DNA from: Botryosphaeria dothidea
Lineage: Eukaryota > Ascomycota > Dothideomycetes > Botryosphaeriales > Botryosphaeriaceae
DNA length: 64,000 nt
Assembly (NCBI GenBank): GCA_011503125.2
Contig: WWBZ02000040.1
Location: 1,240,001 to 1,304,000, forward strand
Reading direction: 5' to 3'
The translations under genes and the position numbers were made by a program. The notes below the pieces were generated by a model. The model saw nothing but the letters and a program-made list of their open reading frames with translations. It was not told the origin of the DNA and did no database searches. Below, in pieces: positions 1 through 10,703 of the stretch; the first letter of the stretch is position 1, and every line of letters begins with the position of its first letter.

Positions 1-625
1 GTAGTCAAAAGGCCCGCTGGAATAGAAGAGATGGTAGAAATAACTGAAGAAGCGTTATCTGTATCCATAATAGGTAGCAAGGCGGCGGCGATAGCGATAA
101 GGGTTGTTAGAGTAGGACTGCGGCTCTGTGCGTATTCAAAATTAATCAGCTAATCGGATTATCTGTAAAAACGTTACTCCGGCTTGGCAAACTCAACACT
201 AAGCTGGAGAGGTGGTGATAGCCAGAGACTAGGTAGGCTATGGCTGGCTGGGGGTTACCTCGCGGGCTAGCTCAACGTGCTCAATAATTAACAATCAACG
301 AGGCATCACGTTAACGTTGATTGAGCTTCTAGTAAGCCTCGTTGACGTTGCGTTGAATTGCCAAGCTTCAATCAACGTTCAATGCGTTGCAATGTCGTTG
401 AATTGTTCCCCACCCTGTATGGAAGTACGGTTAATGCAATTGAGAGTCGTCCCTATAGATTTTGCCTCAACCACCGCCTAAATTCATGGTGCCGTGACTG
501 AACTAACGTAACTGCTTACCAGGTAATCGATCACAGCAACGTTCCTTTGAAGCCAAGTCTTGGTCAAGCTGCGTCATATCATACACTGCCAACGCCACCT
601 TCCATCCGACAGTCTGTCTCTCGCT
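1..625. other. Intergenic, no gene seen
   Basis: No convincing reading frame is visible. The only structure is an imperfect inverted repeat near 313-379, listed separately, surrounded by several near-repeats of a CGTTGAATTG word. The stretch lies downstream of the 3' end of the membrane-protein gene that begins at 1330 on the minus strand, so its right edge probably holds that gene's 3' UTR. Confidence 0.5.
313..379. repeat. Imperfect inverted repeat
   Basis: Arms at 313-328 and 363-379 are reverse complements except for one single-base gap (arm core AACGTTGATTGA). The spacer is about 34 bp. It could be a remnant of a terminal inverted repeat or a chance hairpin in a sequence rich in CAACGTT-type words. 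No transposase or target duplication was found to go with it. Confidence 0.5.
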
Positions 626-1330
626 CTAATGGCAGAATAGCCCCAGAACAACAGCAAGCGCAAAGTCGACCAATATAAAGTCCGCAATCCACGCCAGACC
701 CCAGCTAAATGGCAAAGATTTCTCTTCCACAAAAACGAACGCGAAAATCCAGTTGAACACGAACAGAACGACCTTCACCCAAGACAGCAGCCGGACGGTG
801 CTTTCGACTTTGGGAAATGCTTCCTCCCGTTCCGTCCTCCATACCTTCTGCGGCCAGACTACCATGACCCAGACGACCTCAAGAGCCCATTCGGCGAGGG
901 CCATCAGTCCCGCAAAGTACCAGTCGACCGACGAGACCCCGTTCTACGGGAGCAATGTCAGTCATCGAGCAGACAAGACGCAACGAAAACAAGATGAGTA
1001 GCAATGGAGAGTACGTACCGGACGCGCGCTCTTGACGACCAGCCAGATGCTCGTCCCGGCCAGCGCGCCAAACAAAACGATGAACAACACGTTCAGATCA
1101 ATACACCGGCAAGTCCTCTGCGCGGCGCCGTTCACTGTGCTTCTGCTGTTCCCAGTTGAGCCTCGCACATGGTTCCCCGTGCGATAGGCGGCGGCCTGGT
1201 TCGTCTGGTGGTATGAGGGTAGAGTGTCAAATGGCGGTGAGGATGATGAAGACGATTGAAGCAGAGGGTCTCTTTCGGCGCCGTAGGCCGGGGGACGCGG
1301 ATAGTGATGATAGCGCGGCATCTTGCTCAT
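626..1330 (-). CDS. Four-TM membrane protein, unknown function
   Basis: Two exons are supported: 1330-1019 and 943-626, separated by a 75-bp GT-AG intron (1018-944) in phase 0, giving 209 residues. The N-terminal 75 residues are hydrophilic, rich in Pro, Ser and Tyr, and likely cytosolic. Four hydrophobic stretches follow at about residues 79-99, 111-133, 155-174 and 180-207. The last ends almost at the C-terminus. I do not recognise a named family; small four-TM proteins with a proline/serine-rich head are common and mostly uncharacterised in filamentous ascomycetes. The start at 1330 is chosen because it opens the proline-rich head. An in-frame ATG at 1438 would add 36 residues, and one at 1321 would shorten the head slightly. 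The gene points away from the arylsulfotransferase-like gene's 5' end, with about 710 bp between them. Confidence 0.72.
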
Positions 1331-2042
1331 AGCGGGTTCGCAGAGCAAGTATATGGGGTAGCGCGTTCTCTGATGGGAGAGTTGCTTTGCTGGCGGTGGT
1401 GGTAATTCATACCCCGCGACAGCCTGCACGGGCCACAAGGGACAGCACCTCTGCGCTAAACTACATTAGGATCCAGGTTCAGTTCAAGCACCGAATGCTC
1501 TCTGTGTGCAGTCGACTATCTTTCTTTCCCGCCCGAATCGCTGCTGCGCAAATCCAGAAAGATGACATAACGGAGAAAAGAGCTGAGACCGGAGCCATCC
1601 CTCCTTTACCCCTTTTACCATTCCCATCGAGGCCATTTCTCGAGTACTGTCAGTCCATATGCCAGCGTCACAGCTGGTGGGAGAAGGGATAAGTTTGCTT
1701 AGAGAAGGGTCAGAACGGTTTGGCGGAGAGTGCGATGCTTGGCGCTCAGAGATATGCGCCTCACAAGACGGTGTGGTCACAAACCTCCGGAAATGGATAC
1801 AGTCTTTTCTCAAACTTGCGTTGAGGTGTAAACCCCAGCAGGAAAAACTCCTCGAGAAGTTCCACGCTTGCTTGCTTAAGGATTGACGCGCTGGATTGTA
1901 TAAAAATTCAATTCTCCTAGTATCTTGGGTATCTCGCACACACATGCATCACTCCACCCTATGCCGCTCTAAGGACAAAAAAAGAAAATGTCAAAAGCGC
2001 TGCGCCGATGAACAGGAAAAAGAGAGGACCAGAAAGAGAGAT
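1331..2042. other. Intergenic between two minus-strand genes
   Basis: This holds the probable promoter and 5' UTR of the membrane-protein gene (right of 1330) and the 3' UTR of the arylsulfotransferase-like gene (left of 2043). Open frames of 75 to 153 codons occur on both strands but have no domain signal, overlap each other and are judged to be chance frames. Confidence 0.5.
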
Positions 2043-4165
2043 CTATGAGCCAACGCGCCACTCTGTTCTATTCAGCAACCTCTCTTCCTCCTCGCCCACC
2101 TCGACCATGTCCTCCTTCCCCCCGTCCAGGATCCTCTGGTAGGCAATTCGATCCAACCTCGACCGCCACGCCATGACGACTGTCACGCCAGTGGCCACCA
2201 TGCCCGCGCAGACAAGCAGCAGCATGATCGACGCATCGCCATCCCTGACCCTGTGTCCAAGGATGATAGTCTGAAAAAAGCGCACAAGTCAGCAACCCAT
2301 CGCCATCAAGCGCAAACCACGAAAGCCAGAAAGCACTCACCGAATTCCTCAACTCCTCATCCAGCCTCGTGCCACCGGGCTCACTCGCGCCCAACACCCT
2401 CCCCTCCCGATCCAGCGCCACAACCCGCACGTACCTCCGCACCGTCACGCCAAACCTTAACTCCGTCTCGAACCCGGCCTTCTCGACCGTCTGCACCGGC
2501 CACCACGCCTCGCCGACCTCGTCCTCGAAGCCGACCTCCCCGCTCTCCGCGCCGTCCATCTGCGCGTAGTCCGCGTCCTGCAGCACCCAGCGGTGCACCT
2601 CGGTCGCGCCGTTCCAGCTGGCGTACACGCTCGACCCCTCGACGCGGACGTCCGGCTTCGTGTTCGGCCGGCCCACCCACCGGGCCTTCTGCACGCGGTA
2701 GCTCTGGACGTCGCCGCTCTCGAAGCGCGCCTCGGGGCCGAAGTGCGTGTCGCACAGCACGGCGCCGTTGGCGCTGAACTCGGTGAAGGCGCCGTTGTAG
2801 CCGTAGCCGACGAGCACGTTGCCGTTGTCGAGCACCTGCGTCGAGCCCTGCGAGCTGCTGATGATGGGGTGGGCCGGGTTGACGTACTCGGTGGTGAGGC
2901 GGGCGGTCATGGCCGTCTCGTTGATGGCGACGCGCATGCCGCGGGAGTGCTCGGAGGTGTACAGGCCCGCCTCGGCGCCGTTGTCGAAGAGCGTGATGGC
3001 GCTGTTGTTGTTGTGCCAGCGCGCGTCGTGCTGCCAGGCGAAGTTGGTGGCGCGCCCGTCGGTCAGGTCGGCGAAGGAGTTGCGCTTGCCGCCGAGCTGC
3101 CAGAGGACGGAGCCGGTGCGCCCGTCGATGTAGGTGACGCTGTGGGTGTAGCGGGCGGAGATGAGGTAGTTGCCGCGGTCGTCCTTGTCGATGCTGTTGA
3201 TGTGGAAGTAGTCGAACGGGTTGGACGGCGAGTCGCCGCCGCCGCCGTACTTGTGGTACGTGTCGTTCATGTGGTAGTGGTCGGTCGACTTCCACGTGAA
3301 GAGCAGGTTGCCCGTCGCCAGGTCGATCTCCTGGATCGCGCCGTCCCACACCCAGCCGTTGGAAGGGCCGCCGATGGGGCTGAGGTCCGCCGGCGTGATT
3401 TCGTAGACGGTCAGTAGCGCGGTGCCGTTGCGCGTGAAGCGGAACTCGTGCAGGTCGCCTTGGATGGGGCCGACGGAGGAGATCTGCCGCACTTGCGTGT
3501 ACGTCGAGTCGAGCTGGTCATGGCAGAGATGATCGTTAGTGGGAGGTAACTCAAGAGGGAAAGAGGAGGGGAGACAAGGTGCGTGGATTGCCAATATAGG
3601 ATGGATGAGGTGATGGTTAGGGCCCGATTGCGTGCTTTCGGATCTGCGACACCACGGGTGCACCCGCTGCAATACGACAAACAGGCCCATGTGCCTCGTG
3701 CAAACGTCGTATTAAGCACCGTTGAATAGTGAAACCTACCATATAGTAATAACCTTGTCCGTGTCCACCGATCGCATCGTCACCGCCCCAGAAAGTGAGG
3801 TACTGTTCGCCATTCCATTCTTGGACGTTCAGGTTGTACGTTTCACCGTACGGTTTCCCGTCAAGAGTCCACATTAAATTCCCTGCCTGATCCAGGATCA
3901 TAGGATTAGGTCCAGGTACTACGCTGCGACCTCGAGGATTGAGAAAGAGGAGTTCGTCGCCACCAGTACAGCGGTCACTGGTGGCCAAGATATTGACCCG
4001 AGGCCCTTTTAGCGGGGACGACTTGTACTCTTGATAAGGATAGCTGCCGAAATCTCCATTGTCGTAGGCGTTATCGGCAATGAATGGTAATAGATCCGCG
4101 TTGGTTGCTGCGGTAAAAAGTAACAATGACGACAGTGTCGACCGAAGAGATGGTAGGAACGACAT
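2043..4165 (-). CDS. Arylsulfotransferase-like secretory protein, C-terminal membrane anchor
   Basis: Three exons (4165-3740, 3513-2341, 2270-2043) join in phase 0 through GT-AG introns of 226 and 70 bp, giving 608 residues. The N-terminus is a signal peptide (hydrophobic core about residues 9-20, likely cut after ATNA). The body matches the fungal arylsulfotransferase (ASST) family, predicted beta-propeller proteins: GGDDAIGGHGQG near the end of exon 1, GDLHEF just after the first junction, then WQLGGKRNSF, a QHDARWH motif and STQVLDNGNVLVGYG. A single transmembrane helix lies at about residues 547-568, followed by a charged tail of about 40 residues, so the enzyme-like domain should face the secretory lumen or cell exterior. 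The first junction is secure because the two sides rebuild the family's usual run leading to DLHEF. Sulfotransferase activity is not demonstrated for most fungal members, so the substrate is unknown. The long first intron is somewhat unusual. Confidence 0.88.
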
Positions 4166-6847
4166 GAGAAAGATATTTCGAGGAGAAGAATGAGAGATTA
4201 GGCAACGTGGAGGAGTAAGGAACGCAGGAAAAGCCCAGGCCGGCGGTCGGCAATCATGTATTGGATGCGGGGAGCGGTGTTGCGAGGCGGTTACGTAGAC
4301 AGGTGCGTGTGCGAATCAGGCTGTGAGTTGAGGGCACACGGCGAGCCTGTGTCGTCGGAGATAAAAAAGGGGAGAAACAACGAAGGCCAGCGGCAATTAC
4401 AAAATGCTAGAGGAGAAACATGATATGGCGAAGCGAAGGCGACGAGAAAAGAGAAAAGTTTTATTAAGCAGCGCTCAGCAGTCAGCAGGTGCAGAGGGAG
4501 TGTTGCGGGGCGTGGTCGGGTTTGCTGGGCGCAAGCATGGAGAGGGGGGACGTCGGCGCACACGCAGCGCAGAGGGGCCGCCTATCGAAATAAGGCTACT
4601 TTCCGTCCATGGCGTCGTCAGCCGCCTTAACCAGCACCCCTGTCTCCTGCCAAACGCCATTGATGCTCCAAGAAGGGTTCGAGAAGGCGGCGTTGGTCGT
4701 GATAGGCAGATCCAAGGCGACAAGCCTCGTCGTGGGCTGCGCGATGCCGAAGTCCCGCTGACTCCCGCTTGAGAGGCGTCTCTCCCGCTCTGCATTCGGG
4801 ACGAAATTGGCCACGGCGGACGCATTGAGCATCGAGGTCGGGCGAGGCCGTGCTCTGCTGCCCGCATCGCGGTCTGCTGCGCCAGTCGGCGGCAGCGTGC
4901 AGGCTCAGGGCTTACGCATGGCGACACACGTTTCGTAGCAGAGCGGCAATGGGCACACGTCGTTCGCTGCGGCTCTGAGATCTGCTGCAGCCGGTGGAGC
5001 TGCCGCGCGGACGGTCGCAAACAATTCTTCTTGGCAGGACCGGTGCCAAGCCTCCCCTTAAGAGCCGCCGCCAATCAATCCGCCTCTCCACTCCGGATTT
5101 GAACGGGTTGCTGCCGATTTGCGAGTGAAGCTTTCGTGGCCGAGCCGGCTCGTCGATGCCGCCGTCGGCTGTCGTCTAGCCTCGGGTCTCACGCTTGCGA
5201 TTGCCATCCACGCCTCCTCTTCTCCATCATGCGCGAGTCAGCCCTTCCATCAGGGCGAAGCAGAAGAGGAGCAGGACGCCTGAGTCTGGAGTTGGCGGGC
5301 TGATGGCCTGCGTTTTTGAGGGACAACTGACCGTACAGGCATGCGGAGACGAAGATCTCGGTTGCGACGATGCACGGCGCGCGATAATTGTGAGGTGCGT
5401 CGCGGATTTGTGGGAATCGAGGGGAAGAGGCGGCCACAGGTTGCAGGGAGAAGGAGAGACGCGCTGCCTGCCGGCTTCCGATGCGCGCGCCAGCTGTCGA
5501 CACCAGAACGACGTCGTCCATCTACTCCGCATCATCGTCCTCCCGCCTGTCGCCCTTCCCGCGCTGTTTGCTCTGTTTGCTGCCGTGATACAGCGCTATT
5601 CCCGGTTTGCTGACCCGGCCGTGCGGGTGAGCTTCCAGAAATTCGTCCGACAGGCTGCCTTCAACTGCGGGATGCTGCCGGGCGCTGCGGGCCGTCCAGT
5701 GAGTGACCGGGTGCGACAATGTCTTGCATTGATCCCTTCCCGGCAACATATAGACCAAACCTCTCCATTCGCTCGGTCCATCCACGAATGGTCGTTCGTT
5801 GCAAGGCACACCTCCCCTTCAAGGCTTCTGTCGTGCGGATCACGTGCAGGTATCGTTACCATGTCTTCAGCACCTTCTCTGGAGTCTTGTCGTTCAGACA
5901 CATGCTAGCACTATTCCTACTTGTTCGCTTGACGTCCCGTTCTAGGCTGTCCGCTTCAATCCCTCGCAATTGTGGCACTACATATTCCTACACGTGATGA
6001 AACCATGTCAATGTGTCCCCCATAATCACTTGTATCCTTGGATGTCGTCTATCTCAATTTAATTTCCTAAGTCTAAATTTTTGCCTTCGATAATCGTGGA
6101 TCTGTCGCAATTTGAATGAAAAGCACGTCGGCCAATGCCTGTCGTTCAGCGGTTGCTCCATAGCTCGCCATCGAGAGTCCGGGAACGGCAAATAATCTTC
6201 ATGGTTTGCGGGTAGTACTCGCCATCCCACAAGGCTGAGTCGAGCTTTGGGCAGTCCAAGAGGAGTGGATATCGTCACGCAAACACGCCCCTTCCCATGC
6301 CTCGCCGGAAAAAGACAGCCGCATTTCACGCGTACTTTTCCAAGAGGGCGGTCTTTCCTTTATGTCCAGACGCTGTTGATGGTTTCCGGCAATTTCAGGC
6401 CTCGGCGTTTCATGGGACACGAGTGGCGTCCGTATGGTGTGACCCCGCAAAATCGTTGGGAGCGAGTGGCCTGACCAGGAGCCATCCAACCCCAGTGTTC
6501 GCAAATCCGGGTGAGCATCGCCAGCCCAACTCCACAAGAATCTTCAACCCATCCGGCCGTTCGCCATTCACCATGGCTTTTTGTTGGGCAAGTCGCGAGA
6601 CAATCGTCCGGCCGTGTAGGCAACGGGAAATAGACGGAAGGGCAGATGGAAGACGACGGCAATATATGTTCAACGCTCCCCGGACCCGCTGCGGCGGTTG
6701 TGGAATTTTATCAGAAGCTGCAGCAGCAACCTGCCTTTCTCGTCGACCTTTTTCCTGTGGCGGTGTGCCAGCTCGATACGTCATTACTCATCCACCACCG
6801 TTTCATTACCCTTTTCGGGTAATAAAACAACCGCATCGACACCAACC
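4166..6847. other. Long intergenic stretch with no secure gene
   Basis: About 2.7 kb between the divergent starts of the arylsulfotransferase-like gene and the desaturase, so it carries both promoters. It is not visibly RIP-mutated and shows no repeat. A 237-codon plus-strand frame at 5195-5908 has no recognisable domain and competes with several open frames on the other strand, so I do not call it. The region just before 6848 is pyrimidine-rich, as is common upstream of fungal genes. Confidence 0.45.
4596..4832 (-). CDS. Possible short or fragmentary coding exon
   Basis: A 78-codon frame ending at 4596 has protein-like composition: alternating polar and hydrophobic residues, a VALDLPITTNAAF stretch and a PSWSINGVW stretch. 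It stays open upstream of its first ATG, so it could be the last exon of a spliced gene. I could not find convincing upstream exons or a domain. It lies about 430 bp upstream of the arylsulfotransferase-like start on the same strand. It may equally be a chance frame or a gene relic. Confidence 0.22.
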   Translation of the reverse strand: MLNASAVANFVPNAERERRLSSGSQRDFGIAQPTTRLVALDLPITTNAAFSNPSWSINGVWQETGVLVKAADDAMDGK

Positions 6848-8955
6848 ATGGCCGCGCACCCGCACGTCACCGAGACACGCATGACAGCGTGGAACTGGCC
6901 GCGCCATGTGAACTGGCTCAACGTCTTCCTGGTCGTGGGCATCCCCTTGTCCGGCTGCATCTCCGCCTTCTGGGTGCCGCTTCAATGGAAGACTGGCGTC
7001 TTCGCCTTCGTGTATTGTACGCCCAACCCTCCATTGTTCCGTGATTTGTTCAGCCTCGCAAAACAAACCACTAACATCAGTCAAAGACTTCTTCACTGGC
7101 CTATGTACGTATGATCGACGTCACCCCCACTCCTCCCAAAACGGCAAAACAAAACGCCTCATGATCCCCCAGCGGCTCCGCTACATCTTCCAACACAGTC
7201 ACCGTCGGCTCCGCAAAGGGAGAGCGCATCCGCAAAGCAGCGGATCCCTCCCTGCGCTACCGCAACGGCGGATCCGCTTCTTGAACCCCCATGCCCGCTT
7301 CCGCCTTGACCCCAGATCCACGTGAATTTACGGATTGCTAACGTACCAATCCATCCAGCCATTACCGCGGGCTACCACCGCCTATGGTCGCACACATCCT
7401 ACTCGGCAACACTGCCTCTCCGCGTCTTCCTGGCCGCCTTCGGCGCCGGCGCGATCGAAGGGTCCATCCGGTGGTGGAGCCGCGACCACCGCGCGCACCA
7501 CCGCTACACCGACACGGATAAGGATCCGTACTCGGTGCGGAAAGGCTTGTGGTACAGCCACGTAAGTTTTTCCCTCTTCGTCGTGGAGGTCCCTGGTTGG
7601 AGGATGGGATGAGGTGCTTTCTCCGCCGCTGCGGGTAGGGCTGCAGCAGCGGCGTGCGGGCGGTAAACATCTGGCTGAAGTTTTCCGTGCGCGTCCGCTT
7701 CGGGCAGTGCTTACCCGGGGGCGTCTGGGGAGGCGGTGGCGGTGTCCGGGCGAGTTTAGCCTCCTGTCATCCGAGACATTCTCTACACCTCCAAACACGA
7801 ACAGCACGTCTTCGTGATGGAGGAACAAGCGCTTGTGTTAGACGGAAAAGCAGAACAACATGCTGACGACACCGCCCCTGCGATGTAGATGGGCTGGATC
7901 CTCATGAAGCAGAACCCGCGCCGCATCGGCCGCACCGACATCTCCGACCTCAACGAAGACCCCATCGTCGTCTTCCAACACCGGCACTACGTCAAGTGCG
8001 CGCTCTTCATGGGCCTCATCTTCCCGGGCCTCGTCACCGGCCTGCTCTGGAACGACCTCGCCGGCGGCATCGTCTACGCCGGCATCCTGCGCGTGTTTTT
8101 CGTGCAGCAGGCGACCTTCTGCATCAACTCGCTGGCGCACTGGATCGGCGAGCAGCCGTTCGACGACCGCAACTCGCCGAGGGACCATTGGATCACGGCA
8201 CTGGTGACGCTGGGCGAGGGCTACCACAACTTCCACCACGAGTTCCCGAGCGACTACCGGAACGCCATCGGTAAGCACCTCTCTCTACATAGTAGCAATG
8301 TCGTTCGGCCCAGATGCGCTGACGCCTCCCACACAGAATGGCACCAGTACGACCCGACCAAATGGTTCATCTGGTCATGGAAGCAAATGGGCCTGGCCTA
8401 CGACCTCAAGCAATTCCGTAAGAGCCTTCTCCTCCACCACAACCACCACCACCACCTCACTAACCCAACCCAACAGGCAGCAACGAGATCGAAAAAGGGC
8501 GCCTGCAGATGGACCAGAAGAAGCTCGACCGCAAGCGCGCGACGCTCGACTGGGGCGTCCCGCTCGACAGGCTGCCCGTCATCAGCTGGGACGACTACGT
8601 CGCGCAGGCGCGGACGGACGGGCGCGCCTGGATCGCCGTCGCGGGCGTCGTCCACGACGTCGCCGACTTCGTCGCCGAGCACCCCGGCGGCAGGGCGCTG
8701 ATCAGGGGCGCGATCGGGAAGGATGCGACGGCCATGTTCAACGGGGGCGTGTACGACCACAGCAATGCGGCGCACAACCTGCTGAGCACGATGCGCGTGG
8801 GCGTGATCAGAGGGGGCATGGAGGTCGAGCTGTGGAAGCGCCAGCACAAGCAGGATGCGGTGTTGTCGGTCAAGGACTCGTTTGGGAATCGGGTTGTGCG
8901 CGCGGATGACCAGGTCACGAGGGTGAGGACGCCGCAGGTGGTGTCGGCGGCGTGA
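6848..8955 (+). CDS. OLE1: Delta-9 acyl-CoA (stearoyl-CoA) desaturase with cytochrome b5 domain
   Basis: Six exons (6848-7016, 7081-7104, 7359-7561, 7889-8270, 8337-8417, 8477-8955) join through GT-AG introns to give 445 residues. The enzyme introduces the first double bond into palmitoyl- and stearoyl-CoA in the ER membrane, taking electrons through its own cytochrome b5 domain. All three histidine boxes are present: HRLWSH at residues 71-76, HRAHH at 108-112 and HNFHH at 245-249. The C-terminal b5 domain has the haem-ligand HPGG at 355-358 and the second ligand in YDHSNAA (His 381). Membrane segments lie in exon 1, around the first box and in exon 4. The 24-bp second exon is required because it supplies FKDFFTGL, which leads into ITAGYHRLW. 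Two introns are long for a fungus (254 and 327 bp). The length fits the Ole1/SdeA family. Nothing is broken. Confidence 0.96.
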
Positions 8956-10536
8956 GGTCAGTGACAGGCCGTGTGCGCTGTAGCTGTGAGTAGATTGTAA
9001 ATATCCAATGTAAAATCCATGGAATTTGTTTGGCTATGGTATCGACGTCATTTCTCGCGCACAAGTCGAGGTGATGAGATGTAGCTTGTGGCAAACGTTG
9101 CTTTGATGATTGGCCGCTGCCACGCGGATATTGAAGCGTTGCCTCGGCGGTGCGGGGTACATGAGGCTAGTGTTGGCTGTTGTCATCGATGTGCTCGAGG
9201 GACTTGCGACTCGTAAAACGCGCGACTGGTTTTGAAGTGAAAGTGGCCTGATTTTCATGACTTGATGGCGCGGTGGGAAGTCCGGTAGTGGTGAATCGTC
9301 GTATCGACAAAGTCTCCATGACGTGTGACACAAGAAGGTCAACAAGGCTCGCGATTAAGGCTTTCTCGAGAGTTGGGAGGTGTTTCGGCGAGAATGTCGG
9401 CGTTGGGGGATGGTTGGGAAGAAGACGCGGGTGAGCTGTGAGGTGAGGGAAGGTTTTGGCGCTGTGCGTTTCTCCGATCCGACAGAACCTCGCTTCTCCC
9501 CCTTCTCCCACCACACCTCTCCCAAACCTCGCTCACATCCGCGACACTAATCGACAACACTCAGCGAGGATGCCGGAGAACAACTAGTCTTGGACCACTG
9601 GACCCCCCATTTGCGCTTTCTCTCTCTGACGGACCTCACCAATGGAATGAGAATTCAAACACGCACGATCCACTGTGCCAGACCTCCACTGCGAGATCGC
9701 CCCACAATGCGCCAGTCATCCTCTGAAGCTTACCATCGGCAATTCAGAGAAAGCGATTCTTTATCTCACTTATGTGGATGTCAGACATGCCAACATGGCG
9801 TTCAACATATTGAGCGTGTAGTACCACTCTAGCGATATGTTGATGGATCAGCTTCAAGGCACCTTCTGTCAACGGGAAACTCTGTTGCATCGTCACCTCG
9901 CTACTATGCAGTATTCTTATGTTTGGCTACTCGTGGATTCGTGCTCACCATTCCTATCGCAAACGATGTTCGCCACGCCTGGCATGCCATGCACTTCTTG
10001 GACTCGCTGCGCGGAGGACTACTAATTTTCCCGATGCCTGGATGCGAGGTAACCAAGCTCCATATCGGCACCCATTGTCGCGTGCCACCCAGGAAAAAGA
10101 GAAGGTGACGTGGAAAGTGGCAGAGAGATGGTTGTTGACAACTTCGCGTGCGGGCGCGGCTTGAGCGTGCGGGAAGTCGTCAGGTGTTGAAGAGAAAGAG
10201 GAAGGACCACGTCGGGCGCATGCATTGTGAAGGCAAAGGACTATGGATGGTTGTGTGTATGCGGGAAGCGGACTGCTACAACGACACTGGCGACGACGAC
10301 CATGGAAACGCACCCACGAGATGCGCAGCGACCACGATGAGAGGGATCACAGGATCCACGACGACACCAGCCGGACATACTAACGCATCGATGGAGCAAC
10401 TGTGCGCTGTCGTTCTCCGCTCTGTGATCACAGACGCTCACTTTTGTTTACTTTATATTTTTAGTACTCTGTTCCTCCTCCATAGCCACTGGCCCACGGG
10501 GGATAGGGGTGCCACCTCCCCCAAGCCCGGCCTCGT
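8956..10536. other. Intergenic, no secure gene
   Basis: The left part is presumably the desaturase 3' UTR, with AT-rich sequence near 8990-9020. Open frames of 60 to 120 codons on both strands overlap one another and show no domain or signal peptide. No RIP signature and no repeat were seen. Confidence 0.45.
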
Positions 10537-10660
10537 GCCGGGGTGGTCCAGTGGTTGTAGGCTGGTAGCAAAAACCCTCGTGTCAGCACCCACCTGGGTT
10601 TTTCTCCGCCGCGCCCGTCTCGACTCCCGGGGGTCGATTCCTGGCGCGGCGGAGTTTTTT
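10537..10660 (+). ncRNA. tRNA-like or SINE-like pol III unit with two strong hairpins
   Basis: An A-box match (TGGTCCAGTGG, 10544-10554) and a B-box-like motif (GGTCGATTCC, 10632-10641) are followed by T6 at 10655-10660. This is the layout of a type 2 RNA polymerase III gene. Between and around the boxes are an AAAAACCC/GGGTTTTT hairpin and a perfect 11-bp stem TCCGCCGCGCC/GGCGCGGCGGA, inside which lies a shorter TCGAC/GTCGA stem. The acceptor and T stems of a real tRNA do not form, so it is not a functional tRNA. Its first bases resemble the head of the SINE found elsewhere in the window (GGGGTGGT..A.TGGT). It may be a tRNA pseudogene, a relic SINE or an unrecognised small RNA. Confidence 0.4.
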
Positions 10661-10676
10661 GTTGCTCCAGATATTG

Positions 10677-10703
10677 TTTTTTTTTTTTTTTGGGGGGGGG
10701 GGG
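10677..10703. repeat. T15G12 homopolymer pair
   Basis: Fifteen T residues run directly into twelve G residues just downstream of the pol III-like unit. Such tracts arise by slippage and are prone to length errors in sequencing. Any open frame crossing it is unreliable. Confidence 0.8.

Noticed and set aside
2253..3417. Long plus-strand frames opposite the arylsulfotransferase-like gene
   Set aside because: They are composed of Arg/Pro/Ala- or Val-rich low-complexity sequence, as expected for the complement of a GC-rich exon, and the minus-strand gene is supported by family motifs and splice sites.
5080..5110. A B-box-like GTTCAAATCC on the minus strand
   Set aside because: No A-box at the right distance and the T stem does not pair, so no tRNA gene is supported.
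5195..5908. A 237-codon plus-strand open frame
   Set aside because: No domain, no signal peptide, several equally open frames on the opposite strand and an erratic residue composition. Length alone is weak evidence in GC-rich DNA.
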